DNA from: Sphingorhabdus sp. EL138 | GTDB lineage: Bacteria; Pseudomonadota; Alphaproteobacteria; Sphingomonadales; Sphingomonadaceae | Assembly (NCBI RefSeq): GCF_945890115.1 | Contig: NZ_CAMDCK010000010.1 | Coordinates: 1 to 33,305 of the forward strand | Direction: 5' to 3' | Length of the DNA: 33,305 bases | Shown: in pieces, positions 26,198 through 33,305 of the stretch | How positions within the stretch are numbered: the stretch's first letter is position 1 | Layout of the letters: every line of letters starts with the position of its first letter | Notes under the pieces: generated by a model | Database searches by the model: none | What the model was told of the DNA's origin: nothing | What the model saw: only the letters and a program-made list of their open reading frames with translations | Made by a program: the position numbers and the translations under genes

Positions 26198-26218
26198 TTT
26201 GACGCATATTGCGTCAAA
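26198..26218. promoter_or_regulatory. 21-bp palindrome in the rluB/ampG divergent promoter region
   Basis: TTTGACGCA (26198-26206) and TGCGTCAAA (26210-26218) are perfect 9-bp inverted arms separated by TAT. It lies 10 bp before the rluB ATG and 61 bp before the ampG ATG. The symmetry suits a dimeric regulator; no regulator is recognised. Confidence 0.5.
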
Positions 26219-26279
26219 AGTCACTGGCCATTCAGGAAAATGCCGTTAGTCATCGTCGCAATAATTTCGGAGGGGCCAA

Positions 26280-27842
26280 ATGTCAGTCGATTTGCTGCGG
26301 TTTATCATTTTTGCGGCTATTTTGCTCGCTCTGCCATTGATCGCGCTGACTGTTCCGGCTTTCCGGCCCTATTTACGCAAAAACCCCGTCATTACGTTTC
26401 TGCTGGGCATTTCCAGCGGCTTTCCGTTGACGTTGCTTGTCGCGACAATGACATTTTGGTTGGCAAAGGTTGGCATTGACACCGCGACCATCGGTTTTGC
26501 GGTGGCATTGGGCATTCCGTACACGATAAAATTCCTGTGGGCGCCGTTGGTCGACAAGCTGCATCTTCCGGTTTTGACCAAATTGTTCGGTCAACGTCGT
26601 AGCTGGCTGTTTTTCATCCAAGCGTTGCTGTTCGTTTCGATCTGGCAGTTGGGTGCGACTAACCCACAACCGGGTGACATGGGGATGTTCGCGATTTGGG
26701 CGCTGATCACCGCGTTTCTATCGGCCACGCAGGATATCGTGATTGACGCCTATCGTATTGAAATTTTGGAAGAAGAAGAATTCGCGCACGGCACGGCGAC
26801 AAACCAGTTTGGGTATCGCACGGGCAATTTGATCGCGGGCGCAGGGACCATCTATTTTGCCTCGCAAGAAGGGCTGGGTCTTGGCTGGTCAACGGCTTAT
26901 GGCCTGACCGCATTTTGCATCATTCCGGCCATCATTGGCGCGTTATGGGCGGGGCCTGGCAAGTTTGTGGATCGTTTCGCCCATGTGGAGGGCATGAAGC
27001 CTAAGCAATGGCTGACCGAGGCGGTAGTCAATCCGTTCCGCGAATTTTTAACGCGCCATGGCGCGTTCCTCATCCTTGGCTTTGTCCTTGTGTATAAGGT
27101 GGGCGATGCGATGGGGCAGGCGATGTTAAGCCCGATGATTGTCGATCTGGGCTTTTCCGATCTGGATTATATTTCCGCCAATAAATTATGGGGCTTCGGC
27201 GCGTTGATTGTGGGTTCGGCCTTAGGCGCGCCTTTTATCTTGTGGCTCGGCATGGGCCGCGCTTTGCTGATTTCGGGCCTGTTGATGATGTTCTCCAACA
27301 TCATGTTCATGATCTTGGCCGCCACGGGCAATAATTACTGGATGATGGTCGCCGCAATTTGCACGGAGAATTTAACAAGCGGTATTGGCCTCACCGTGTT
27401 CGCAACCTATTTGTCTGGCTTGTCGAGTATCGCTTATACCGCGACACAATTTGCGTTGCTGTCGTCCTTTGCTGGGGTTGGCCGGACGTTCATGGCCGGG
27501 CCTGCGGGCATTGTTGCGGAAAATATAGGTTGGGTTGGCTTTTGGGGCTTCACCGTTGTTGCTGCGATCCCAGGCATGGTTTTGTTATGGCTGTTGTGGA
27601 GCAAGGGCTATGTGGTCCAAAGCATCCATCAGGTTAAGGCTGTCGATGAAAAGGCGATGAAGGATCCGGTCGGGCCGATACGCATCCTTGGCTTCTTGCT
27701 CGTGGTGGCGGGACTGATTGGGTTGCTGCTGGCCAAGCCGCTGGAGTTTGCAACCAATCTCACATGGGCTTTTGCTGGTGTGTTCGTTGCTGGTGGACTG
27801 CTGGCATGGAAGGGACAGCCCAAAAGGGTAGCACAAGGCTGA
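26280..27842 (+). CDS. ampG: AmpG-like MFS permease
   Basis: This 520-residue membrane protein has 12-14 hydrophobic helices. AmpG imports anhydromuropeptides from the periplasm for cell-wall recycling. Family-typical features are the early helix segment FLLGISSGFPLTLL, PYTIKFLWAPLVDKL, and SATQDIVIDAYRIEIL, the last being a strong AmpG/Pht1-like motif (around residues 148-165). TGIGLT-like ENLTSGIGLTVFATYLSGL and YTATQFALLSSFAGVGRTF are also characteristic. A near-perfect GGAGGGG site precedes the ATG at 26280. Extra hydrophobic segments at the C-terminus (about 465-510) give the longer alphaproteobacterial form. No AmpR/AmpC or NagZ neighbour is present, so the muropeptide role is by family only; a related MFS solute carrier remains possible. 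Confidence 0.85.
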   Translation: MSVDLLRFIIFAAILLALPLIALTVPAFRPYLRKNPVITFLLGISSGFPLTLLVATMTFWLAKVGIDTATIGFAVALGIPYTIKFLWAPLVDKLHLPVLTKLFGQRRSWLFFIQALLFVSIWQLGATNPQPGDMGMFAIWALITAFLSATQDIVIDAYRIEILEEEEFAHGTATNQFGYRTGNLIAGAGTIYFASQEGLGLGWSTAYGLTAFCIIPAIIGALWAGPGKFVDRFAHVEGMKPKQWLTEAVVNPFREFLTRHGAFLILGFVLVYKVGDAMGQAMLSPMIVDLGFSDLDYISANKLWGFGALIVGSALGAPFILWLGMGRALLISGLLMMFSNIMFMILAATGNNYWMMVAAICTENLTSGIGLTVFATYLSGLSSIAYTATQFALLSSFAGVGRTFMAGPAGIVAENIGWVGFWGFTVVAAIPGMVLLWLLWSKGYVVQSIHQVKAVDEKAMKDPVGPIRILGFLLVVAGLIGLLLAKPLEFATNLTWAFAGVFVAGGLLAWKGQPKRVAQG

Positions 27843-27862
27843 CTAAGTCTCGTAGAACCCTT

Positions 27863-27969
27863 GTCATCCCCGACTTGATCGGCGATCCATGGTCTGACCC
27901 CAAGTTTTAAGGTGGGTAGCGGATTAGCTGAACACGTAGACCATGGATCCCCGCCTTCGCGGGGATGAC
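27863..27969. repeat. Paired inverted palindromic repeats (REP-like, GTCAT...CCATGG family)
   Basis: The left unit 27863-27898 (GTCATCCCCGAC... GATCCATGGTCTGAC) and right unit 27938-27969 (AGACCATGGATCCCC... CGGGGATGAC) face each other across about 39 bp between the convergent ampG and folC genes. The right unit has the same CGCGG-type palindrome as those flanking the GIY-YIG gene. Confidence 0.8.
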
Positions 27970-27974
27970 AAAAT

Positions 27975-29315
27975 CTAGTCAGGGACCTGATCGTTCAGCC
28001 GTAACACTTCGCCAGCCAAATATAGCGATCCGCAGATCAGGACATTGGCGGGCGCTTGCTGCCCCGCCAACTGCCCGAGCGCGGTTACAATGTCGCCTGC
28101 TGTCCGTGCGTCCGTGATGTGCAATTTGGAACGCGCGAGGTCGCACAATTCGCTTGGCGTATGATGTTCATGCCCCGCTATTGGCACTGCAATCAGCGTT
28201 TCAATTTTGTGCGCAAATGGGGTGAGGAAACCAAGCGCGTCCTTATTCTGCAACATGCCGATGATGACAATCACGGGCGCGCCGTTTTCCAGTGTTTTGG
28301 CAATCGCTGCCCCTGCGTCGGGGTTATGGCCACCGTCCAACCAAATATGTGAACCATCGGGCAATAATTCGGTCAGGGGGCCTGCCGCCAGTAATTGCAT
28401 CCTTGCGGGCCAGCGCGTCCACTCCATCGCGGCGGACAAGGCGGCTTCGGGAACCGAAATTGCCGTTTGATGCCGCAGCATCGCCACCGCCAAGGCCGCA
28501 TTATCGACCTGATGCGCGCCCGGCATGCGGGGCAGGGGCAGGTTCAACTTTCCAGCCGCGTCACGATAATGCAGGCGGCCATCATATACCGCCGCATCCC
28601 AGCCTTCGCCGCGCGCATGTAACACGGCCTTGTGCAACGATGCTTGCGCGGCAACGGTGTTTGCCATGGATGCGCTATATTTCTGCGTTACTAAAGGCGA
28701 ACCGGACTTGGCAATGCCCGCCTTTTCAAAGGCGATCCGGTCCAGCGGCGGCAACTCGGGCACGCCGTCCTCTGCCGCCAACAAAAATGCCTCATGATCC
28801 AACCCCAGTGAGGATATGCCGCACGCTACGGGCTTGGTCAGAACATTGGTGGCGTCCAACCGTCCGCCAAGGCCAACTTCGACAATGCAGGCATCGGCCT
28901 TCGTCCGCGCAAAGGCGCAGAAGGCAACGGCGGTGGTGACTTCAAAAAAGCTCGCCTCCAACCCTTCTGCATGGTCGAGAACTTCGGACAGGAGTGCAGA
29001 CAAAGTAAAATCATCAATCAACCGCCCTGCCACCCGGATACGTTCGTTAAAGCGCACCAGATGCGGGCTGGAGTAAACATGCGCAGTCAGCCCCGCCGCC
29101 TCAATCGCGCCACGCAGAAAGGCACAGGTCGAACCTTTGCCGTTGGTGCCAGAAACATGGAAAACGGGCGGGAGATGATGATGCGGGTTGCCAAGCCGAT
29201 CCAGCAAGGTTGCGATGCGTCCAAGGCCCAATATGTCCTTGCCTGGCGACAGCATCGTCAACCGGTCAAGCTGCGCCTGAACGGCAGGGTCAGTGGAGGT
29301 CGCGTGGTCAGGCAT
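27975..29315 (-). CDS. folC: Bifunctional folylpolyglutamate synthase/dihydrofolate synthase
   Basis: FolC adds glutamate to dihydropteroate and then to tetrahydrofolate, trapping folates in the cell. From ATG 29315 it has 446 residues. The P-loop is VSGTNGKGST (54-63), followed by YSSPHLVRFNERI, EVGLGGRLDATNV, SLGLDHEAFL (Mg/substrate His), FEKAGIAK and, in the C-terminal domain, WLDGGHNPDAG. AAAGGAC lies eight bases before this ATG. An upstream in-frame ATG at 29331-29333 falls inside a REP-like palindrome and is considered fortuitous. In alphaproteobacteria folC usually follows accD directly; here a 366-bp GIY-YIG cassette (29329-29694) separates them, which may affect co-transcription. 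Confidence 0.95.
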   Translation of the reverse strand: MPDHATSTDPAVQAQLDRLTMLSPGKDILGLGRIATLLDRLGNPHHHLPPVFHVSGTNGKGSTCAFLRGAIEAAGLTAHVYSSPHLVRFNERIRVAGRLIDDFTLSALLSEVLDHAEGLEASFFEVTTAVAFCAFARTKADACIVEVGLGGRLDATNVLTKPVACGISSLGLDHEAFLLAAEDGVPELPPLDRIAFEKAGIAKSGSPLVTQKYSASMANTVAAQASLHKAVLHARGEGWDAAVYDGRLHYRDAAGKLNLPLPRMPGAHQVDNAALAVAMLRHQTAISVPEAALSAAMEWTRWPARMQLLAAGPLTELLPDGSHIWLDGGHNPDAGAAIAKTLENGAPVIVIIGMLQNKDALGFLTPFAHKIETLIAVPIAGHEHHTPSELCDLARSKLHITDARTAGDIVTALGQLAGQQAPANVLICGSLYLAGEVLRLNDQVPD

Positions 29316-29328
29316 GCGCTTGTCCTTT

Positions 29329-29694
29329 GTCATTCCCGCGCACGCGGGAATCCATGGTCTGCTTTATCGGTTCAAATCGAACCATAAGTCGCGCCATTGG
29401 GGGTTGCTTCGTTCAATGAGTTCTATTTTCCATGCGCGGTTCCACTTTTTCATCTGCTTCTCGCGCTTGATTGCCTCTCGGACATCGGCATATGGTTCAA
29501 AATGTACCAGCCTTTTGGTCCGGTTGCGCGCGGAAAAGCCGGGGCGTAAGTTTTCCCGATGCTCGTAAGCTCGACGCACTAAGTCGTTGGTCACACCGAT
29601 ATATGTGGTGCCGTTTCGCTGACTGGCCATGATGTAGACATAGTAAACGGGTGACATATTTCAGACCATGGATTCCCGCTTTCGCGGGAATGAC
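29329..29694. mobile_element. GIY-YIG nuclease cassette bounded by 33-bp inverted palindromic repeats
   Basis: The left repeat is 29329-29361 and the right repeat 29662-29694. Read outward-in on opposite strands they agree in 31 of 33 positions (GTCATTCCCGCG, then CAC versus AAA, then GCGGGAATCCATGGTCTG). Each repeat is itself a palindrome (TTCCCGCG/CGCGGGAA). The single ORF between them stops 2 bp from the left repeat and starts 4 bp from the right. Related paired repeats without a gene occur at 6551-6639 and 27863-27969. The unit interrupts the usual accD-folC adjacency. No target-site duplication is obvious. That the unit moves is inference. Confidence 0.6.
29364..29657 (-). CDS. Small GIY-YIG domain endonuclease
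   Basis: The 97-residue protein is a single GIY-YIG nuclease domain of the UvrC-N/YhbQ-like group. The two defining motifs are YVYIM (Y6-x-Y8) and TTYIGVTNDLVRRAYEHR, with YIG at 19-21, the catalytic Arg at 28 or 29 and His33. The metal-binding Glu is E66 in AIKREKQMKKW, and SNPQWRDLW closes the protein as in its relatives. Such nucleases cut DNA with one active site; the biological role of this small chromosomal group is not established. There is no ribosome binding site in the four bases between the repeat and the ATG, so translation may depend on readthrough coupling or be weak. It is flanked on both sides by inverted palindromic repeats. Confidence 0.92.
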   Translation of the reverse strand: MSPVYYVYIMASQRNGTTYIGVTNDLVRRAYEHRENLRPGFSARNRTKRLVHFEPYADVREAIKREKQMKKWNRAWKIELIERSNPQWRDLWFDLNR

Positions 29695-29718
29695 AAAAGT
29701 GGTTTTTGCGAGTTTGGG

Positions 29719-30573
29719 TCAAGCCGCCTTTTTCTCCGGCGCGAGATAGCCGATGAGTTGCGACAACACACCGCGTAGGTCGTGGCGATGCGTGACCATG
29801 TCGATCATGCCATGCTCCAACAAATATTCGGCGCGCTGGAAACCTTCGGGTAGTTTTTCACGGATGGTCTGTTCAATCACGCGCTGTCCAGCAAAGCCAA
29901 TCAAAGCGCCGGGTTCGGCAATCTGCACGTCGCCCAGCATCGCATAAGATGCGGTGACGCCGCCCGTGGTCGGGTCAGTCAGCACCACGATATAGGGCAA
30001 TCCTGCATCGTGCAGCATCTGGATCGCTACGGTTGAACGCGGCATTTGCATCAGGCTCAATATGCCCTCCTGCATGCGCGCGCCGCCAGCAGCGGTGAAG
30101 ATGACATAAGGGCATTTGGCGCGGATTGCGGCCTTTACTGCGTCGATGAACGCTTCACCAACCGCCATGCCCATGGATCCGCCCATAAAGGCAAAGTCTT
30201 GGACGCTGACAACAACCGTCTGGCCGTCGACTTTGCCTTTGGCCGAAATCATCGCATCGGTCTCGCCCGTGGCAAGGCGCGCGGCCTTTATACGGTCGAC
30301 ATATTTTTTGGTGTCTCGGAACTTCAACGGGTCTTCGCCAACGACGGGCGGTTTGAGAATGTCATAGCTTTCGTCATCGAACAGAGCGGCAAAGCGTGTC
30401 GCCGGGCCAATGCGGCCATGATGATCGCATTTGGGGCAGACAGACTGATTTTCCTCAAATTCCTTAAGGAAGATCATCGCCTGACAGCCCTTGCATTTAT
30501 GCCAGAGCGTTTCAGCGGTCTCGCGCTTAGTGATGAAGGGAATGGCGTTACGGACGCGGGTGACCCAGTTCAT
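29719..30573 (-). CDS. accD: Acetyl-CoA carboxylase carboxyltransferase subunit beta
   Basis: AccD with AccA transfers the carboxyl group from biotin to acetyl-CoA, giving malonyl-CoA for fatty acid synthesis. The 284-residue protein has the N-terminal zinc ribbon with Cys27, Cys30, Cys46 and Cys49 (CKGC and CPKC), then the crotonase-like core with [23 protein letters not shown] and [17 protein letters not shown], the oxyanion-hole region. [28 protein letters not shown] (shown in part) is family-typical. The ATG is 2 bp from the trpA stop, so accD is expressed with the trp genes, the standard alphaproteobacterial arrangement. A GIY-YIG cassette follows in place of folC directly. Confidence 0.97.
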   Translation of the reverse strand: MNWVTRVRNAIPFITKRETAETLWHKCKGCQAMIFLKEFEENQSVCPKCDHHGRIGPATRFAALFDDESYDILKPPVVGEDPLKFRDTKKYVDRIKAARLATGETDAMISAKGKVDGQTVVVSVQDFAFMGGSMGMAVGEAFIDAVKAAIRAKCPYVIFTAAGGARMQEGILSLMQMPRSTVAIQMLHDAGLPYIVVLTDPTTGGVTASYAMLGDVQIAEPGALIGFAGQRVIEQTIREKLPEGFQRAEYLLEHGMIDMVTHRHDLRGVLSQLIGYLAPEKKAA

Positions 30574-30575
30574 GT

Positions 30576-31361
30576 TCAGACCTTTCTGGCTGCAACAATG
30601 GCTTGCTTTAAGGATGCCACATAATCGCGGACAGGGCCAGCGGCGCTCGCGCCATGCTGGGCAACCAGTTCAACAATGGCAGAGCCAACCACCACGCCAT
30701 CGGCGACACGCGCGATGTTGGCGGCTTGTTCGGGGGTGCGGACGCCAAAGCCGACGGCGATGGGCAGGTCGGAGTGGACCTTGAGGCGCGCAACAGCTTC
30801 ATCAATGCTCGTCTGTGCCGCGACTTGCAGGCCAGTGATGCCAGCGACGCTGACATAATATAGGAAACCCGACGCCCCGTTGAGGACCGTGGGCAAGCGT
30901 GCAGCGTCCGTTGTCGGTGTCGCCAAGCGGATGAGGTCAATGCCAGCATTGCGCAACGCAGGGCCAAGCTCGGGGTCTTCTTCGGGCGGAATATCGACGC
31001 AGATGACGCCGTCGACGCCCGCCTTGTTGCATTCGGACGCAAACCAGTCACCGCCACGAATTGTCATCGGGTTGGCATAGCCCATTAATACCAAGGGCAT
31101 GTCGGGATGGCGTTTGCGGAAAGCGGAGGCGAGGGCGAAGATGTCTGCGGTGGTCGTGCCCGCGTTCAGGCTGCGGATATTCGCCTCTTGAATAACGGGA
31201 CCGTCGGCCATCGGGTCGGTGAACGGCATGCCAAGTTCAATGACATCCGCCCCGCCCGCAACCAGCGCGTCGAGATTGGCAGCCGTATCGCCATCGCCCG
31301 CAGTTATGAAGGCGACGAGCGCAGGATGGGGTTTGGAAAAGGCGGCGGAAAGGCGGGTCAT
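30576..31361 (-). CDS. trpA: Tryptophan synthase alpha chain
   Basis: TrpA cleaves indole-3-glycerol phosphate and channels indole to TrpB. From ATG 31361 it has 261 residues. The catalytic Glu42 and Asp53 lie in [18 protein letters not shown] with the same 11-residue spacing as E. coli Glu49 and Asp60; the phosphate-binding region is [11 protein letters not shown] and [12 protein letters not shown] longer in-frame reading upstream (to 31538) is antisense-free but overlaps orf72 in another frame and has no family similarity, so it is rejected. The start ATG overlaps the orf72 stop (ATGA, 31358-31361) and has no clear ribosome site of its own, implying translational coupling. accD follows after 2 bp. 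Confidence 0.95.
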   Translation of the reverse strand: MTRLSAAFSKPHPALVAFITAGDGDTAANLDALVAGGADVIELGMPFTDPMADGPVIQEANIRSLNAGTTTADIFALASAFRKRHPDMPLVLMGYANPMTIRGGDWFASECNKAGVDGVICVDIPPEEDPELGPALRNAGIDLIRLATPTTDAARLPTVLNGASGFLYYVSVAGITGLQVAAQTSIDEAVARLKVHSDLPIAVGFGVRTPEQAANIARVADGVVVGSAIVELVAQHGASAAGPVRDYVASLKQAIVAARKV

Positions 31362-31576
31362 TGTCCGGAAGACTTTCGAAGCCAGCCAATGAAGAATGTA
31401 TTCAGTAAACTGCCAAAGAGCGCCAATATGACGATCCATGAAAAGCTCTGTGGTGGCATTTTTGATATCGACAACGAAAAGCTGTGATCTGCGCCGAGAT
31501 GATAAGCAATTACTCCGATTACGATTAACGCTGCCCAAAATAAAAGCATTTTGATCAGCACAGATAACTGCCTCAT
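31358..31576 (-). CDS. Two-helix membrane microprotein inserted in the trp operon
   Basis: This 72-residue protein is not a family I recognise. It has two strongly hydrophobic segments, about residues 8-27 (IKMLLFWAALIVIGVIAYHL) and 45-66 (FSWIVILALFGSLLNTFFIG), linked by a short polar loop, and ends RKSSGQ. It has a very good ribosome site (GGGAGGGA about eight bases before the ATG at 31576). Its TGA overlaps the trpA ATG by four bases, so it is almost certainly translated and coupled to trpA. It lies between trpB and trpA, which are normally adjacent. Function is unknown; a small envelope protein is the most that can be said. Confidence 0.75.
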   Translation of the reverse strand: MRQLSVLIKMLLFWAALIVIGVIAYHLGADHSFSLSISKMPPQSFSWIVILALFGSLLNTFFIGWLRKSSGQ

Positions 31577-31596
31577 ATCAGCGTCCCTCCCGCATC

Positions 31597-31670
31597 GTCA
31601 CCCTGAACTCGTTTCAGGGTCTTACTTTGCGACGATGAAAAGTAGGATGCTGAAACAAGTTCAGCATGAC
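31597..31670. repeat. Paired REP-like hairpins between trpB and orf72
   Basis: The left unit starts GTCACCCTGAACTCG (hairpin 31601-31607 with 31613-31619). The right unit ends TTCAGCATGAC (hairpin 31647-31654 with 31660-31667). They face each other, and on the opposite strand the right unit reads GTCATGCTGAACTTGTTTCA, clearly the same family. The left unit matches the one at 9793-9818 in the ilv operon. Confidence 0.85.
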
Positions 31671-31682
31671 AATCGGTCAGTT

Positions 31683-32924
31683 TCATATCTTCGTCCCCAG
31701 CGCCTCAGCCACGGTGAAAATATCCTTGTCACCACGCCCACACAAGTTGGCCAAGATAATCTGGTCGCGGTCCATCTTCTTCGCTTCGCGCTCAACGGCG
31801 GCAATGGCGTGGGCAGGTTCCAGTGCCGGGATGATGCCCTCGGTGCGGCACAGCAACTGGAACGCAGCGAGCGCATCGGTGTCCGTCACGCTATCATACC
31901 GCACGCGGCCGATTTCCTTCAGCCAGCTATGTTCCGGACCAATGCCAGGATAATCCAGGCCAGCGGAAATTGAGTGCGCCTCGGCAATCTGGCCGTCTGC
32001 ATCCTGCAGCAAATAGGTTTTGTTGCCGTGGAGGATACCGGGGCGACCGCCCGCAAGACTTGCGGCATGTTCGGCGTCAAGGCCATGACCCGCCGCTTCA
32101 ACGCCGAGCATCGCCACGTCTTTGTCGTCGAGGAACGGGTGAAACAGCCCTAGAGCGTTTGAACCGCCGCCGATGCAGGCGACCAGCAAATCGGGCAAGC
32201 GGTTGATCCGGCTCAGCATTTGTGCGCGCGCTTCTTTACCGATCACGCTTTGGAAATCACGCACCAGTTCAGGATAAGGATGTGGACCTGCCGCCGTGCC
32301 GATGATGTAGAATGTGTCATGGACATTGGCGACCCAGTCGCGCAGCCCTTCATTCATCGCGTCCTTCAACGTGCCTGCGCCGCTGGTCACCGGAACGATC
32401 TCCGCGCCCAACAATCGCATGCGGAACACATTGGGCTGCTGCCGCTCAATATCCTTCGCGCCCATGTAAATAAAGCAAGGTAGGCCAAAACGCGCGCAGA
32501 CAGTTGCAGTGGCAACGCCATGTTGGCCAGCGCCGGTTTCGGCGATAATGCGCGTCTTGCCCATCCGAATCGCGAGTAAAATCTGACCAACGCAGTTGTT
32601 GATTTTATGCGCGCCGGTATGGTTCAACTCATCGCGCTTAAACCAGATTTGCGCGCCTTTGCCCGCTGGTGCATCCTTGCGGACTTCCTCGGTCAAACGC
32701 TCGGCATAATATAGCGGCGATGGGCGGCCGACATAATGTTCCAGCAGGTCATCGAACTGCGCGGCAAAGGCCGGGTCCTGTTGCGCCGCACGATATTCGC
32801 GTTCCAGATCGAGCACGAGCGGCATAAGCGTTTCGGCGACATAGCGTCCGCCAAACTGACCAAAATGGCCGCGTTCGTCGGGTTGGTTGCGGAAGGAGTT
32901 CGGGGTGCGATCAGTGATTGTCAT
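31683..32924 (-). CDS. trpB: Tryptophan synthase beta chain
   Basis: TrpB is the PLP enzyme that joins indole and serine to give tryptophan. From ATG 32924 it has 413 residues. [17 protein letters not shown] (19-35) is the signature start, the PLP lysine is K107 in [33 protein letters not shown] follows in part, and the phosphate-binding [10 protein letters not shown] lies in the second half. The start overlaps the end of trpF by 14 bp, so the two are coupled. It is separated from trpA by a REP-like pair and orf72, unlike the usual tight trpB-trpA junction. A longer in-frame reading to 33020 is antisense-free but lies within trpF and is rejected. Confidence 0.97.
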   Translation of the reverse strand: MTITDRTPNSFRNQPDERGHFGQFGGRYVAETLMPLVLDLEREYRAAQQDPAFAAQFDDLLEHYVGRPSPLYYAERLTEEVRKDAPAGKGAQIWFKRDELNHTGAHKINNCVGQILLAIRMGKTRIIAETGAGQHGVATATVCARFGLPCFIYMGAKDIERQQPNVFRMRLLGAEIVPVTSGAGTLKDAMNEGLRDWVANVHDTFYIIGTAAGPHPYPELVRDFQSVIGKEARAQMLSRINRLPDLLVACIGGGSNALGLFHPFLDDKDVAMLGVEAAGHGLDAEHAASLAGGRPGILHGNKTYLLQDADGQIAEAHSISAGLDYPGIGPEHSWLKEIGRVRYDSVTDTDALAAFQLLCRTEGIIPALEPAHAIAAVEREAKKMDRDQIILANLCGRGDKDIFTVAEALGTKI

Positions 32925-33305
32925 AGTCCCGCACCGCTTGGCAGAAGGCCGCAATCTTGTCCACATCCTTGATGCCGGGCGCGGATTCGACGCCCGAAGA
33001 TGTGTCGACCAATTGCGCACGTGTTTGGCGCAAGGCTTCCTTTACGTTGTCCGCGGTCAGCCCGCCCGCAAGGCCCCATGGAAGCTTATGTTTATGCTCA
33101 GTTAGCAAGGACCAATCAAAACGCATGCCCGTGCCGCCCGGCAAAGCTTGCGCAGGCGCATCGAACAGGATGAGATCGGCGGCATCAACATATTCATCTG
33201 CATTTTTAAGCGATGCCGCATCCCGAACGCCAAAGGCTTTCCAAATTTCGATGTCCACGGTGCTTTTCAGCGCACGGAGCCATAATGCGGTTTCCGATCC
33301 ATGAA
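32911..33305 (-). CDS. trpF: Phosphoribosylanthranilate isomerase, C-terminal part (5' end outside window)
   Basis: TrpF isomerises N-(5-phosphoribosyl)anthranilate in tryptophan synthesis. The frame is open to the window edge at 33305, so the first part is missing; about 130 residues are visible. They start [20 protein letters not shown] (the LHG.E segment typical of the family), continue VWKAFGVR-like [11 protein letters not shown], then [19 protein letters not shown] and the signature [15 protein letters not shown], which forms the phosphate-binding end of the barrel. The stop overlaps the trpB start by 14 bp. An internal GTG at 33258 is not the real start, because similarity continues upstream of it. 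Confidence 0.95.
   Translation of the reverse strand, partial: HGSETALWLRALKSTVDIEIWKAFGVRDAASLKNADEYVDAADLILFDAPAQALPGGTGMRFDWSLLTEHKHKLPWGLAGGLTADNVKEALRQTRAQLVDTSSGVESAPGIKDVDKIAAFCQAVRDYDNH

Overview
The window looks like a chromosomal segment of an alphaproteobacterium, most likely order Sphingomonadales (Sphingorhabdus/Sphingopyxis-like). This is inferred from the protein styles, the gene order trpF-trpB-trpA-accD-folC, the ilvB-ilvN-ilvC block, a long-form LeuA and many short palindromic repeats between genes. No rRNA, tRNA, CRISPR array, prophage or transposase was found. Taxonomy was not tested by any search.

Layout. 1-1305 (+) is the end of a cytochrome c maturation (ccm) cluster: ccmC tail, ccmD, a junction where the first codons of ccmE run straight into a decapitated ccmH, then ccmI. 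1435-3372 (+) is the potassium importer kup. 3480-5321 (+) is leuA, preceded by a leucine-rich leader peptide and mutually exclusive hairpins. 5548-6519 (+) is a nitronate monooxygenase. 6713-8060 is a 1.24-kb segment with an uncharacterised exported protein, bounded by 107-bp direct repeats that copy the 3' end of yceI. 8043-13157 (-) holds yceI, ilvC, ilvN, ilvB and miaA. 13174-18716 holds serB, sodC, two L,D-transpeptidase-fold genes (one on the minus strand), a MerR regulator and an acyl-CoA dehydrogenase. 18776-26188 (-) holds cysK, an MFS exporter, an Asp/Asn hydroxylase-like protein, a UvrD/PcrA helicase, rsmD and an RluB-type pseudouridine synthase. 26280-27842 (+) is an AmpG-type transporter. 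27975-33305 (-) is trpF-trpB-orf72-trpA-accD-[GIY-YIG cassette]-folC.

How the genes work together. Branched-chain amino acid synthesis is represented by ilvB/N/C and leuA. Tryptophan, serine and cysteine synthesis by trpFBA, serB and cysK. Malonyl-CoA supply by accD and folate polyglutamylation by folC. Envelope functions include two L,D-transpeptidase-fold proteins, AmpG and a lipoprotein Cu/Zn superoxide dismutase. RNA modification is represented by miaA, rsmD and rluB.

Most notable observations: (1) a 366-bp unit at 29329-29694 in which a 97-aa GIY-YIG nuclease gene is bounded 2 bp after its stop and 4 bp before its start by 33-bp inverted palindromic repeats, members of a family that also occurs without a gene elsewhere in the window; it sits inside the otherwise conserved accD-folC junction. 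(2) An apparent deletion of most of ccmE, all of ccmF and ccmG and the start of ccmH, which is either real loss of System I cytochrome c maturation or an assembly error. (3) A leader-peptide attenuator-like region for leuA. (4) A repeat-bounded insertion next to yceI. (5) A two-helix membrane microprotein whose stop overlaps the trpA start.
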